Assembly: GCF_025215075.1 (NCBI RefSeq) | Contig: NZ_JAOBTH010000029.1 | Span: 372,001-436,000 of the forward strand | DNA length: 64,000 bases | Source of the DNA: Tenacibaculum haliotis | GTDB taxonomy: Bacteria > Bacteroidota > Bacteroidia > Flavobacteriales > Flavobacteriaceae | Reading direction: 5' to 3' | Part shown: piece after piece, positions 1-8,872 of the stretch | Position numbering within the stretch: the stretch's first letter is position 1 | Layout: each line of letters begins with the position of its first letter | Made by a program: the position numbers and the translations under genes | Notes under the pieces: generated by a model | Database searches by the model: none | What the model was told of the DNA's origin: nothing | Seen by the model: the letters and a program-made list of their open reading frames with translations, nothing else

Positions 1-357
1 TGAATTTAACAAACACAAACCTTTTATGTTTTCTAAATGTTTTTCTGCAAACGCTAAGGAAACGTATCCACCCATTGAATGGCCAATCATATAAAATTTT
101 CTTAGTCGAAGTAAATTAAGTACTTCTTTTACCGCTTCACTCATTTCGGTCATCGAATGTACATAACCAATACAAGCGGTACTTCCATGCCCTAATAAAT
201 CAATACAAATCACACGATTTTTTTTAGACAATTCTTCAGTGATTCCTTTCCACATTGTCGAATTCTCTAAAAAACCATGTAACAACACCACAGCACTTCC
301 TTTTCCTACGTCTGAATATGCTATTTTACTATTTTTATAAGTGATAACCTTTTGCAT
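1..357 (-). CDS. Alpha/beta hydrolase, truncated by window edge
   Basis: Only the N-terminal 119 residues are in the window; the gene runs off the left edge. Reading from the ATG at 357 the protein has the alpha/beta hydrolase oxyanion region (LLHGFLENS, residues ~26-34), a conserved D-LGHG turn, and the nucleophile elbow GHSMGG at about residue 94-99, so the Ser is the expected catalytic nucleophile. No signal peptide, so probably a cytoplasmic esterase or related hydrolase. The substrate cannot be told. A -7 promoter element lies only four bases upstream of the ATG, suggesting a leaderless mRNA. It is transcribed divergently from the membrane-protein/brnQ pair. Family call is firm, precise function unknown. 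Confidence 0.85.
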   Translation of the reverse strand, partial: MQKVITYKNSKIAYSDVGKGSAVVLLHGFLENSTMWKGITEELSKKNRVICIDLLGHGSTACIGYVHSMTEMSEAVKEVLNLLRLRKFYMIGHSMGGYVSLAFAEKHLENIKGLCLLNS

Positions 358-361
358 ATTG

Positions 362-369
362 CAAAAATA
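362..369 (-). promoter_or_regulatory. -7 promoter element of hydrolase gene
   Basis: On the minus strand this reads TATTTTTG, matching the Bacteroidota -7 consensus TAnnTTTG. Only CAAT separates it from the ATG at 357, so transcription would start at or next to the start codon. Confidence 0.6.
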
Positions 370-400
370 TGTATCTTTCGCTAGTATTTATTGTAAAAGC

Positions 401-961
401 ATGCTAACATCACCTTTTTCTTTACTATCAACAAAAGCAGAAAAAAACCTTACTTTTTTTCTTGCTATTGCTACCACTAGTATATTATTTAGCATGTTAA
501 ACATCGATTATTATTTAATAAATGATGTTTGTAAAAACGGAATATTATCTTTCGAACTAGCAAAAGACATGCAAGTATCAGAAGCTATTTTAAACTCTTG
601 GAATACACAAGCAAAAATTAATGCAGGGATTAGTTTGGGATTAGACTTTTTATTTCTGATGATTTACCCACCATTGATAGCCTTGTTAATTCACAAACTT
701 AATAAAATACTTTGGACAGGGAAACCGGTTTATCAAGTGGGACTTATCTTACTGTTTTCACAATTTTTTACGGCTATTTTTGATGCTATCGAAAATACCT
801 GTTTGATACAATTGTTATTGGGTAGCACAAATAAACTATGGGCCTTAGCCGCCTACTATTTTGCTTTTATGAAATTTACTCTAATTTCAATTGCGCTTAT
901 ATACCTAGCTATAAATTTTATCCTTCTTATCATTAAAAACACCACCAACACAAATGAATAA
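401..961 (+). CDS. Predicted multi-pass membrane protein
   Basis: A 187-residue protein of unknown function. The ATG at 401 (MLTSPFSLLST) is preferred because the longer in-frame start at 341 would overlap the divergent hydrolase gene and its promoter. About four hydrophobic helices are visible: after the Lys-rich stretch near residue 15, around 80-100, around 120-140 and at the C-terminus (ISIALIYLAINFILLI). No recognisable catalytic motif. The last codons overlap the brnQ start by 8 bp, so the two are probably translationally coupled and co-transcribed. I do not recognise the family; a link with amino-acid transport is inferred only from the overlap. Confidence 0.65.
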   Translation: MLTSPFSLLSTKAEKNLTFFLAIATTSILFSMLNIDYYLINDVCKNGILSFELAKDMQVSEAILNSWNTQAKINAGISLGLDFLFLMIYPPLIALLIHKLNKILWTGKPVYQVGLILLFSQFFTAIFDAIENTCLIQLLLGSTNKLWALAAYYFAFMKFTLISIALIYLAINFILLIIKNTTNTNE

Positions 962-2228
962 AACAAAAGATATATGTATTACTGGTTTTGCCTTGTTTTC
1001 TATGTTTTTTGGCGCTGGAAATTTAATTCTACCGCCTTTTTTAGGTAAAAATGCTGGAGATTTATGGAGTTGGGTAACAATTGGTTTTTTTATTACCGCT
1101 GTATTCATACCTATTTTAGGAATTTTAGCACACGCAAAATTACAAGGAACTTTATATGATTTTGGTAAAAAAGTATCACCACTTTTTAGTACTGTTTATT
1201 GCCTTATCATATACACAATTTCAATTGCTTTACCAGCACCAAGAACAGCTTCGGTTACCCACGAAATGGCAATTGCACCTTATTTTAATGTTAACTCATT
1301 AATAACAAGTAGTATTTATTTTGGATTGGTTTTTATTTTTGTAATCAATAGATCGAAAATATTAAATTTACTAGGAAAATTTCTAACCCCATTAATTATC
1401 TTAATTCTACTAGCAATTATTTTTATTGGAATATTCTCTACTCCTGGAACAATGATTCCGTCTACCATTAAAACACCTTTCATTAGCGGGTTATTAGAAG
1501 GATATCAAACCTTTGATGCTATTGGAGCTATTGTTGTTGGTGGTATTTTAGTCGTTTCGTTAAATTTTAATAAAAAAACTTCTTTTAAAGTTAAAAAAGA
1601 CCTGATTACCAAAGCAGGATTTATCGCAGGATTAGGGCTTTTAATTATTTACGCAGGACTTATTTACAACGGTGCATTGTTCAACTCAGTTTTTAACAAT
1701 GAAGCCACTCGGTCAGAAGTTTTAACTACCTTAAGTACTCAAACTCTTGGTAATATTGGTACCACTTTTTTAAGTCTGTTAGTTAGCTTAGCATGCTTTA
1801 CAACAGCCGTAGGTATTATTACAGGAACAGCAGATTATATAAAAGGCATTACAAATAATTTACGAGAAACCTACATAACAACAGCTATTATTGGTTGTGT
1901 ATTAGGTGTTATAGTTGGGCAGTTTGATGTACGTGATATTATAAACATTGCCTTACCTGTATTAATGTTTATCTACCCGATTACCATCGTTTTAATTATT
2001 TTAAATGTTATTCCTAACAAATACGCTTCTGCGCTAGTTTTTAAAGTAGTTGTTATAACTACATTTATTTTTAGCATTCCAGATTTTTTAGAATTTTTTA
2101 TTGATAAAAATTATTTAACCGAAATTAAGAATCTAATTCCCTTAGCAAATCAGCATTTAGGATGGGTATTACCCGCAGTTATAGTTTATATTTTAACGAA
2201 TATGTTAGCATCAAAAAAGCTTGCATAA
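954..2228 (+). CDS. brnQ: Branched-chain amino acid transporter (LIV-II)
   Basis: A 424-residue BrnQ-family carrier that imports Leu, Ile and Val with Na+ or H+ across the inner membrane. The N-terminal signature GFALFSMFFGAGNLILPPFLG (residues 11-31) is diagnostic of the LIV-II family, and about twelve transmembrane helices follow, matching the usual family length. The conserved AxTxxVTHE-like segment appears as PAPRTASVTHEMA near residue 95. It overlaps the preceding membrane-protein gene by 8 bp. The stop codon sits inside a strong hairpin that probably terminates the operon. Confidence 0.93.
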   Translation: MNKTKDICITGFALFSMFFGAGNLILPPFLGKNAGDLWSWVTIGFFITAVFIPILGILAHAKLQGTLYDFGKKVSPLFSTVYCLIIYTISIALPAPRTASVTHEMAIAPYFNVNSLITSSIYFGLVFIFVINRSKILNLLGKFLTPLIILILLAIIFIGIFSTPGTMIPSTIKTPFISGLLEGYQTFDAIGAIVVGGILVVSLNFNKKTSFKVKKDLITKAGFIAGLGLLIIYAGLIYNGALFNSVFNNEATRSEVLTTLSTQTLGNIGTTFLSLLVSLACFTTAVGIITGTADYIKGITNNLRETYITTAIIGCVLGVIVGQFDVRDIINIALPVLMFIYPITIVLIILNVIPNKYASALVFKVVVITTFIFSIPDFLEFFIDKNYLTEIKNLIPLANQHLGWVLPAVIVYILTNMLASKKLA

Positions 2229-2238
2229 TGCAAGCTTT
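2216..2238 (+). terminator. Hairpin terminator overlapping brnQ stop
   Basis: AAAGCTTGCAT pairs with ATGCAAGCTTT around a central A, and the TAA stop of brnQ (2226-2228) lies inside it. A short T-rich tail follows. Convergent gene on the other side, so it may act in both directions. Confidence 0.7.
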
Positions 2239-2261
2239 TGAAATATTTTATGTTGTGGCGA

Positions 2262-2735
2262 TTAAAATCGATATCCTAAATTAATTCCCACTCTTGGTAC
2301 TACTGAGCGAGACTCTGAAGTAAGCATATTTCTTCCTAAACCACCATATACATCAATAACAAAACCACCACCAGAAATATATTTAGAACCTAAAGCAATA
2401 CCTAAAGCACCATCTGTATATTCATTATTGTTTTTGATTCCGTTATTAATACCTAAAAAAACTTCTCCAAAATAATTCCAATTATTATTGTCGGTAAAAT
2501 AATGACGAAAATATGGCGTAATCATCCATTCTTCATTGTATCTAAAATCAGATGATTTTTTTTCAAAATTAAATAATGCTGAAATTCCTATCGATGAACG
2601 ACTAGCTGTGTAATGTTCATAAGATACTTCTATCGTTTTTAACGCTAATGCATCTAAAATATCAACTTTAACTTCTTTTTGGGCTTGTGCTAATGCGCTG
2701 ATAAAAATAACAGCTATTAAAAGTATTTTTTTCAT
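2262..2735 (-). CDS. Small exported outer-membrane beta-barrel-like protein
   Basis: A 157-residue protein with a clear Sec signal peptide (MKKILLIAVIFISALAQA, cleavage after AQA) and a mature part of alternating hydrophobic/aromatic strands ending in a terminal Phe (LGYRF), the hallmark of outer-membrane beta-barrels. The segment EVSYEHYTASRSSIGISALF and the general layout resemble the DUF3575-type small porin-like proteins of Bacteroidota. Function unknown. It is a single gene, convergent with brnQ and upstream of the feo operon but separated from it by about 100 bp. Confidence 0.65.
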   Translation of the reverse strand: MKKILLIAVIFISALAQAQKEVKVDILDALALKTIEVSYEHYTASRSSIGISALFNFEKKSSDFRYNEEWMITPYFRHYFTDNNNWNYFGEVFLGINNGIKNNNEYTDGALGIALGSKYISGGGFVIDVYGGLGRNMLTSESRSVVPRVGINLGYRF

Positions 2736-2841
2736 ATTTAAATTTTAAATCAATTATAATTTTAACTAACTATCAATTACAATACCACAAAAATACATTA
2801 AATGTATAATGTGCTGCAAAAAATAAAATATTGTTTTTTTA

Positions 2842-2958
2842 TTAAGAACAATTGCAATCAGTACTGCAACCCTGACTTTTTTTAGTTTTAATAAAGAATT
2901 TTTTCACTAAAAAAAACACCGCCAAACCTACTATTATATATGTAATAATTTCTTGCAT
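2842..2958 (-). CDS. FeoB-associated Cys-rich small membrane protein
   Basis: A 38-residue protein starting at the ATG at 2958 whose A is shared with the last base of the feoB stop codon (TAATG). It has one transmembrane helix (IITYIIVGLAVFFLVKKFF) followed by a Lys-rich stretch and a Cys-rich tail ending GCSTDCNCS. This is the architecture of the FeoB-associated Cys-rich membrane proteins that follow feoB in many bacteria; a role in handling Fe(II) at the transporter is the family hypothesis. A longer reading frame starting at 3042 lies inside feoB and is rejected. Confidence 0.8.
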   Translation of the reverse strand: MQEIITYIIVGLAVFFLVKKFFIKTKKSQGCSTDCNCS

Positions 2959-5063
2959 TAACTTAGTATTTGATATGCTGCAAATGCCGATAAATATGCC
3001 AATATTCCCATACCCACCAATTGTACTATTGGCCATTTCCAACTTTTAGTTTCTCTTTTAACAATCGCTAAAGTTGCCATACATTGCATCGCAAAGGCGT
3101 AAAACAGCAATAAAGACATTCCTGTTGCAAAATTAAAACGCTTCTCGCCAGTTTCCTGATTTATCTCAGCGGCCATTTTTTCTTTAATTGTTGAAATATC
3201 TTCCTCGTTATTTTCAACACTATAAATCGTTGCCAACGTACCAATAAACACTTCTCTTGCAGCAAACGAAGCTATTAACCCAATTCCTATTTTCCAATCG
3301 TATCCTAATGGTTTCACTGCTGGTTCAATTGCTTTTCCTGCAATACCTATATAAGAATTCTCTAATTTAGCAGAAGCTATTTTTTGTGATAACTCGGTTG
3401 CTGATAATTGCTGATTTGCAATATTTTCTGTTACACTTTTCTCTGCATTTTTAAATGATGAAGGCCCGTTTGATGCCAAAAACCACAATACAATTGAGAT
3501 GGCTAAAATTATTTTACCTGCTCCAAAAACAAAAGCTTTCGTTTTTTCTAACACATCGAAAAACACATTTTTAACTGATGGTAATTTATAATTAGGCATT
3601 TCCATTACAAAAAACGACGTGTTTTTTATTTTCAATGTTTTATGTAAAATATAGGCACCAATAATTGCAGCAGCAAAACCAAGAGCGTATAACCCCAATA
3701 ACGTTAGTCCTTGTAAACTTAAAATTCCGAAAATTTTAGTATCAGGAATTATTAAAGCAATTAAAATTGCATACACCGGTAAACGTGCCGAACAGGTTGT
3801 AAATGGCGTTACTAATATGGTAATCAATCGTTCTTTCCAACTAGAAATAGTTCGTGTTGCCATTATTGCTGGTATTGCACATGCGGTACCCGAAATTAAC
3901 GGAATTACACTTTTTCCACTCATTCCAAAACGACGCATTACTTTATCCATCAAAAAAACCACTCTACTCATATAGCCAGTTTCTTCTAAAACAGCTATGA
4001 ATAAAAATAAAATGGCTATCTGCGGAATAAAAATAACAACACCTCCAATTCCAGGAATTATTCCTTCGGTTAATAAATCGGTAAACATTCCGTTTGGTAA
4101 ATTTGCTTTTGTAAACTCAGCAATATTTGCAAATAAACCGTCTATCAAATCCATCGGGGTAGATGCCCAATCGAAAACAGATTGAAAAATCAACAATAAT
4201 AATCCGAAGAAAATAACATAACCGAATATTTTATGAGTAAAAACCTTGTCTAACTTTGCTCTTAAATCAGTTGCCTTAGAAGCATCAACAGTATAATTTT
4301 CCTTTAAAATTAAATTGATATTCTGATAACGGTAAATTGTTTCTTTGTGCTGATATTTTTTCTGCTTAGCAGCATTAGCTCCAAACAATTCTAGTTGTTT
4401 TTTTTCATCATCAGAAAGCAAAGATGTATGCTGTTTTGTTAGCATCATCCATAATTCATACGATGAAAAATTAGCATTTATTTTTTGTAATTCATTAAAG
4501 TAAGCTGCATCAATTTTAGTGGTAATTTCTTTAAAGTTCGAAGCTGTTTTTAAATCTTTATAATTCTCTATCTCTTTTTTTACAGCAGTTACTCCTTCAT
4601 TTTTTCTTGCTGATATTAAAACTACTTTTGTCTGTAATGATTTTTCTAAATTTTCAACATCAATTGTAATTCCTTTTCGTTGCATTTGATCAGCCATATT
4701 TAAGGCCAAAATTGTAGGAATTTCTAAATCTTGAATTTGAGAAAATAGTAATAAATTTCGTTTTAAATTCTCTACATCAGCAACCACCACAATAACATCT
4801 GGCTTTTCGTCTTCTTGAGAATTTAATAAGGTTTTTAAAACAATACTTTCATCAATCGATGTTGGATTTATGCTATAAGTTCCAGGTAAATCGGTTATAA
4901 TTGCCGAGGTTTGCGCTGATATTTTACAGATTCCTTGTTTTTTATCAACCGTTACACCTGGGTAATTACCTACTTTTTGATTTAAACCTGTTAATTGATT
5001 AAATAATGATGTTTTTCCGGTATTCGGATTTCCAACTAAAGCTACTTTAATACGCTTACTCAT
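2958..5063 (-). CDS. feoB: Ferrous iron transporter FeoB
   Basis: A 701-residue Fe(II) permease of the inner membrane. The N-terminal cytosolic G domain shows G1 GNPNTGKTS (residues 11-19), G3 DLPGTYS and G4 NMAD, followed by a helical spacer, then the Gate/core transmembrane region with the conserved ACAIPAIMATRTI and FTTCSARLPVYAILI segments that contain the Cys residues of the family. Length is normal for Bacteroidota FeoB. It follows feoA with a 3-bp gap and overlaps the small Cys-rich protein gene by one base, forming the three-gene feoA-feoB-associated protein operon. Confidence 0.96.
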   Translation of the reverse strand: MSKRIKVALVGNPNTGKTSLFNQLTGLNQKVGNYPGVTVDKKQGICKISAQTSAIITDLPGTYSINPTSIDESIVLKTLLNSQEDEKPDVIVVVADVENLKRNLLLFSQIQDLEIPTILALNMADQMQRKGITIDVENLEKSLQTKVVLISARKNEGVTAVKKEIENYKDLKTASNFKEITTKIDAAYFNELQKINANFSSYELWMMLTKQHTSLLSDDEKKQLELFGANAAKQKKYQHKETIYRYQNINLILKENYTVDASKATDLRAKLDKVFTHKIFGYVIFFGLLLLIFQSVFDWASTPMDLIDGLFANIAEFTKANLPNGMFTDLLTEGIIPGIGGVVIFIPQIAILFLFIAVLEETGYMSRVVFLMDKVMRRFGMSGKSVIPLISGTACAIPAIMATRTISSWKERLITILVTPFTTCSARLPVYAILIALIIPDTKIFGILSLQGLTLLGLYALGFAAAIIGAYILHKTLKIKNTSFFVMEMPNYKLPSVKNVFFDVLEKTKAFVFGAGKIILAISIVLWFLASNGPSSFKNAEKSVTENIANQQLSATELSQKIASAKLENSYIGIAGKAIEPAVKPLGYDWKIGIGLIASFAAREVFIGTLATIYSVENNEEDISTIKEKMAAEINQETGEKRFNFATGMSLLLFYAFAMQCMATLAIVKRETKSWKWPIVQLVGMGILAYLSAFAAYQILS

Positions 5064-5066
5064 CAG

Positions 5067-5291
5067 TTATATTTTGGTAATTACAATTTTACTTGCCGTT
5101 TCTTTTCGTATTGCTAAATGACTTCCGTTAACACAAATATAAATTGGGTCGTTAAAAGGAGCAACTTGTAATAACTTTACTTCGGTTCCTGGTAAACAGC
5201 CCATTTCTAATAATTTTAAAGGGATGATATCTAAACATTCTTCAGATATAATTCCGCGTTCTCCGATAAGTAAAGTTGCAATTGAATTCAA
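5067..5291 (-). CDS. feoA: Ferrous iron transport protein FeoA, TTG start
   Basis: A small SH3-like cytosolic partner that modulates FeoB. The recognisable protein begins LNSIATLLIGERGIISEE and ends KETASKIVITKI, about 75 residues, the usual FeoA length, with the conserved LLEMGCLPGTEVKLLQVAPF core. I place the start at the TTG at 5291. A longer frame reaches an ATG at 5366, but those extra 25 codons (MRLLRSYCLEWFYFS...) are not FeoA-like and contain a good promoter (5315-5322), so they are almost certainly untranslated. First gene of the feo operon; divergent from the DNA polymerase delta' gene. Confidence 0.85.
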   Translation of the reverse strand: MNSIATLLIGERGIISEECLDIIPLKLLEMGCLPGTEVKLLQVAPFNDPIYICVNGSHLAIRKETASKIVITKI

Positions 5292-5314
5292 AATATCAAG
5301 TATAAATTGGCTTG

Positions 5315-5341
5315 CAAAGATACTAAAATAGAACCATTCTA
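5315..5341 (-). promoter_or_regulatory. feo operon promoter with internal palindrome
   Basis: On the minus strand 5322-5315 reads TATCTTTG, a perfect TAnnTTTG -7 element, with a TTG about 21 bases further upstream. Between them lies TAGAACCATTCTA (5329-5341), a 5-3-5 palindrome in the position expected for a repressor operator. An iron-responsive repressor is a reasonable guess but the sequence is not a classical Fur box. Confidence 0.6.
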
Positions 5342-5403
5342 AACAATAAGACCTTAACAATCTCATCTTTCTTTTTATTGGTTGTTCTCTGTATTTGAAA
5401 TCT

Positions 5404-5411
5404 TATATTTG
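5404..5411 (+). promoter_or_regulatory. -7 promoter element of delta' gene
   Basis: TATATTTG matches TAnnTTTG exactly and is followed after only TTGC by the ATG at 5416, predicting a leaderless transcript. Confidence 0.6.
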
Positions 5412-5415
5412 TTGC

Positions 5416-6567
5416 ATGACTTTCGATCAAATCATAGGGCAAGAACACATTAAAAAACACTTACAGCAATCTGCTGAAAATAACCGAATACCACATGCGC
5501 AACTTTTTATTGGTAAAGAAGGTTCAGGTACTTTACCAATGGCTATTGCTTATGCACAATTTCTGCTATGTAAATCATCTAACAACGAAGAAGCTTGTAA
5601 TATAAAATGTAATAAATTACAACATCCCGACTTGCATTTTGCTTTTCCCGTAACCACAAACGATGTAGTAAAAAAACATCCTGTTAGTAATTTATTTTTA
5701 AATGATTGGAGAAGTTTTATTGAAAAACAGCCTTACGGAAGCATTTTTGATTGGTCTAAACATATTGGAGTAGAAAATAAACAAGGTCAGATTGGGGTTG
5801 ATGAAGCTCAGGATATTGTTAAAAAATTACAGTTAAAATCATACGAAGGTGGATTTAAAGTGATGATTATTTGGATGGCTGAAAAGATGAACATTGCAGC
5901 TTCCAATAAATTATTAAAGCTGATTGAAGAACCGCCAAACAAAACCATTTTTTTATTAATTACTGAAGGTGAGGGGCAGATTATAAATACCATAAAATCT
6001 CGCTGCCAGGCATTAAATTTTCCTTCTTTAAGTGATGCTGATATTGCCAATACTTTGGTTAAAAATGAAAACATTACAGAAAACGAAGCAGTTAAAATAG
6101 CCCATCAATCTGAAGGAAATTACAACAAAGCATTACATATTTTAAATAACAATTCTAACGATTTAATTTTTGAAGAATGGTTTATTACTTGGATTCGTGC
6201 TGCCTTTAAAGCCAAAGGAAATGCTGCTGTAATTCAAGATTTAATTGGTTGGTCTGAAGTTATTTCAAAATCGGGTAGAGAAACACAAAAACAATTTTTA
6301 CAATATTGCTTACAATTTTTCAGGCAAGCATTACTACTAAATTACGGAACACCAGATTTAGTTTTTTTAGAAACAAAATCTGCCAACTTTCAATTATCAA
6401 AATTTGCACCGTTTATTCATAGTACAAATATTTTGGTTATTGAAAAGGAAGTAGGTGATGCTCAATATCATATTGAAAGAAACGGAAATGCTAAAATAAT
6501 TTTGTTAGATTTATCTATAAAACTAACACGTTTATTACATACTAAAGAAGAAAAAATAAAATTATAA
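5416..6567 (+). CDS. holB: DNA polymerase III subunit delta' (HolB-like)
   Basis: A 383-residue clamp-loader subunit of the AAA+ fold, needed to load the sliding clamp. It starts at the ATG at 5416 (MTFDQIIGQEHIKKHL), the standard start of flavobacterial delta'; the earlier start at 5395 lies in the promoter. The Walker-A region reads GKEGSGTLP, lacking the catalytic Lys, as expected for the non-hydrolysing delta' subunit rather than DnaX. A Cys cluster (LCKSSNNEEACNIKCNKLQHPD) corresponds to the zinc module, and NIAASNKLLKLIEEPP with SRCQ is the conserved sensor/arginine-finger region. Followed 2 bp later by a histidine kinase gene. Confidence 0.9.
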   Translation: MTFDQIIGQEHIKKHLQQSAENNRIPHAQLFIGKEGSGTLPMAIAYAQFLLCKSSNNEEACNIKCNKLQHPDLHFAFPVTTNDVVKKHPVSNLFLNDWRSFIEKQPYGSIFDWSKHIGVENKQGQIGVDEAQDIVKKLQLKSYEGGFKVMIIWMAEKMNIAASNKLLKLIEEPPNKTIFLLITEGEGQIINTIKSRCQALNFPSLSDADIANTLVKNENITENEAVKIAHQSEGNYNKALHILNNNSNDLIFEEWFITWIRAAFKAKGNAAVIQDLIGWSEVISKSGRETQKQFLQYCLQFFRQALLLNYGTPDLVFLETKSANFQLSKFAPFIHSTNILVIEKEVGDAQYHIERNGNAKIILLDLSIKLTRLLHTKEEKIKL

Positions 6568-6569
6568 TT

Positions 6570-8030
6570 TTGCTAAAAATTAAAAACATATCACTCCGAA
6601 TTAGAATCTTCCTTTCCATGATATTATTGGTGTTACTAGCATCAATTTTAATTATTAGCGTTACCATATTTCAATATGGTGAACAAACAGACGATTATAA
6701 TACGCTACGTTTTAACAGAAAAGAAAGTGCTACAAAACAAGATATTGAAATTGAGTTAAAACGCAAGACAACCTATGCGGTTACTACTAATAATTTAGCT
6801 AAAATTTTTCAAGATCGTATTTATGATATTGCCTACGTGCATAAACTTACCATATCTATGTACGATATGGAAGGGCTACTTTTAAAATCGTCTATTCCTT
6901 ATAATTTTGATAAAAAAGAAGGTAAAAACTTAGCTTCAGAAATCATTGTAGAACTTGCTAATAACTCTAATCATAAAGTTATAAAAGACAAAGATGAAAA
7001 AGGAATAACCTACCAATCTTCTTACACTTACATAAACGATACACGTTTTAAAAGAATTGGTATTTTAAAATTACAAATAGCACAGGATAACGAAGAACAA
7101 AAGCACGAATTACGTGAATTTATATCTCGCTTATTACTAGTTTATCTATTAATGTTTATCATCGCTATTTCGTTAGCTTATTTTTTATCAAGCTATATTA
7201 CACGCTCTATTCAAACGATTTCTGAAAAAATTAAAGAAACACGTTTAAATCAGCGTAATGAAAAAATCACCTTGAATTCTGCTAGTTCAGAAATAAATTC
7301 TTTGATTGATTCTTACAATAATATGATTGATCAATTAGAAGAAAGTGCCGTAAAACTTGCTAGAAGTGAACGTGAACAAGCTTGGAGAGAAATGGCAAAA
7401 CAAGTAGCGCATGAAATAAAAAATCCGCTAACACCAATGCGTCTTTCTGTACAGAGTTTCGATAGGCGATTTAATCCTGAAGATCCGAAGATTAAAGAAA
7501 AGATGTCTGAATATAGCGAAACATTAATTCAACAAATTGATGTAATGAGTTCTATCGCTTCTGCTTTTTCCGATTTTGCGAAAATGCCTACTCAACGTAG
7601 AGAAAAATTAGATGTTGTTGATGTTGTTAAACATTCTTTAGATATTTTCTCTGAAGATTACATACATTACATTCCGCAAGAAAGCGAGCTATTTGCTAAC
7701 TTAGATAAAACCCAATTGATAAGAATTTTAACTAATTTGATAAAAAATGCAACACAAGCAATTAAAAAAAGTGAACCAAATCCTAAAATTGAAGTAAAAG
7801 TAACTTCTGATGGAAATAACGTGAAAATTACCGTTTCTGATAACGGAAAAGGAATTACTGATGAAAATAAAGAATTAATTTTTGAACCTAAATTCACCAC
7901 CAAAACAAGCGGAATGGGCTTAGGTTTAGCTATGATAAAAAATATAATTGAAGCGTACGACGGCTCTATCAGCTTTACATCAAAAGAAGATATCGGAACT
8001 GTTTTTACCGTAATTTTACCTAAAACTTAA
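6570..8030 (+). CDS. NtrY-like membrane sensor histidine kinase
   Basis: A 486-residue kinase. N-terminal transmembrane helix (residues ~12-32), an extracytoplasmic sensor of about 155 residues, a second helix (~190-210), a HAMP linker, then the H-box MAKQVAHEIKNPLTPMRLS with the phosphorylated His near residue 281, N-box LTNLIKNATQAI, and glycine boxes DNGKGI and GMGLGLAMIKN. The HEIKNPLTP variant is typical of NtrY-type kinases. The start is TTG at 6570; the first ATG (6618) would cut the first membrane helix. No response regulator is adjacent. It sits 2 bp after the delta' gene and 4 bp before the enoyl-CoA hydratase, so the three form an operon. Confidence 0.9.
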   Translation: MLKIKNISLRIRIFLSMILLVLLASILIISVTIFQYGEQTDDYNTLRFNRKESATKQDIEIELKRKTTYAVTTNNLAKIFQDRIYDIAYVHKLTISMYDMEGLLLKSSIPYNFDKKEGKNLASEIIVELANNSNHKVIKDKDEKGITYQSSYTYINDTRFKRIGILKLQIAQDNEEQKHELREFISRLLLVYLLMFIIAISLAYFLSSYITRSIQTISEKIKETRLNQRNEKITLNSASSEINSLIDSYNNMIDQLEESAVKLARSEREQAWREMAKQVAHEIKNPLTPMRLSVQSFDRRFNPEDPKIKEKMSEYSETLIQQIDVMSSIASAFSDFAKMPTQRREKLDVVDVVKHSLDIFSEDYIHYIPQESELFANLDKTQLIRILTNLIKNATQAIKKSEPNPKIEVKVTSDGNNVKITVSDNGKGITDENKELIFEPKFTTKTSGMGLGLAMIKNIIEAYDGSISFTSKEDIGTVFTVILPKT

Positions 8031-8034
8031 TCAA

Positions 8035-8817
8035 ATGAATTTCGAAAACATCTTAGTATCTATTACTAACGGATTAGCAACAGTTACCATTAACAGACCT
8101 AAAAAATTAAATGCTTTAAACAGTGCTACAATTGAAGAATTAAGTACTGCTTTTGAAACTTTAGAAGATGATATCAATGTAAAAACAATCATTATTACTG
8201 GTAGTGGAGAAAAAGCATTTGTAGCAGGTGCTGATATTTCTGAGTTTGCAAATTTCTCTGTAGAAGAAGGAGCTAGATTAGCTAGACTAGGGCAAGAATC
8301 TTTATTTGATTTAATTGAAAACTTAGCAACTCCTGTAATAGCTGCCATAAATGGTTTTGCTTTAGGTGGCGGATTAGAATTAGCAATGGCTTGTCATTTT
8401 AGAATAGCATCAGACAATGCAAAAATGGGATTACCAGAAGTGTCTTTAGGTGTAATTCCTGGTTACGGTGGTACGCAACGTTTACCTCAATTAGTTGGTA
8501 AAGGAAAAGCCATGGAATTAATTATGACTGCTGGAATGATTTCTGCAGAAGATGCCAAACAATGGGGATTAGTAAACCATGTGGTAACCCAAGATGAGTT
8601 AGTGCCTTTAGCAGAAAAGTTAGCTAGTAAAATAATGCGTAATTCTTCTGTAGCAATTAGCGCAGCAATTAGAGCCGTAAACGACAATTTTAAAGATGGC
8701 GTAAATGGTTTTGAAACTGAAATTGTTGAATTTGGTGATTCTTTTGGTACCCAAGATTTTAAAGAAGGAACTACTGCTTTTTTAGAAAAAAGAAAACCAA
8801 TTTTTCCTGGGGAATAA
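8035..8817 (+). CDS. Enoyl-CoA hydratase/isomerase
   Basis: A 260-residue crotonase-fold enzyme, full family length. Oxyanion-hole motifs are visible: KAFVAGADISEFA near residue 65 and AAINGFALGGGLELAMACHF near residue 105; the catalytic Glu residues fall in GGGLELA and LPEVSLGVIPGYGGTQRLP. This combination with both Glu present fits a true hydratase converting enoyl-CoA to 3-hydroxyacyl-CoA in fatty-acid or amino-acid catabolism. Last gene of the delta'/kinase/hydratase operon, followed by a strong terminator. Confidence 0.92.
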   Translation: MNFENILVSITNGLATVTINRPKKLNALNSATIEELSTAFETLEDDINVKTIIITGSGEKAFVAGADISEFANFSVEEGARLARLGQESLFDLIENLATPVIAAINGFALGGGLELAMACHFRIASDNAKMGLPEVSLGVIPGYGGTQRLPQLVGKGKAMELIMTAGMISAEDAKQWGLVNHVVTQDELVPLAEKLASKIMRNSSVAISAAIRAVNDNFKDGVNGFETEIVEFGDSFGTQDFKEGTTAFLEKRKPIFPGE

Positions 8818-8840
8818 AAATTTAAATTTAATCATAAAAA

Positions 8841-8872
8841 AAAGCATTTAGGTTTTAAAATCTAAATGCTTT
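8841..8872 (+). terminator. Terminator after enoyl-CoA hydratase
   Basis: AAAGCATTTAG (8841-8851) pairs perfectly with CTAAATGCTTT (8862-8872), 10-base loop, T-rich tail. Confidence 0.8.

Noticed and set aside
905..1108. Minus-strand open frame of 67 codons
   Set aside because: Lies opposite the hypothetical membrane gene and brnQ; no start context or family resemblance.
2959..3042. N-terminal extension of the FeoB-associated protein
   Set aside because: Inside feoB; the 38-residue form with the TAATG overlap has the expected architecture.
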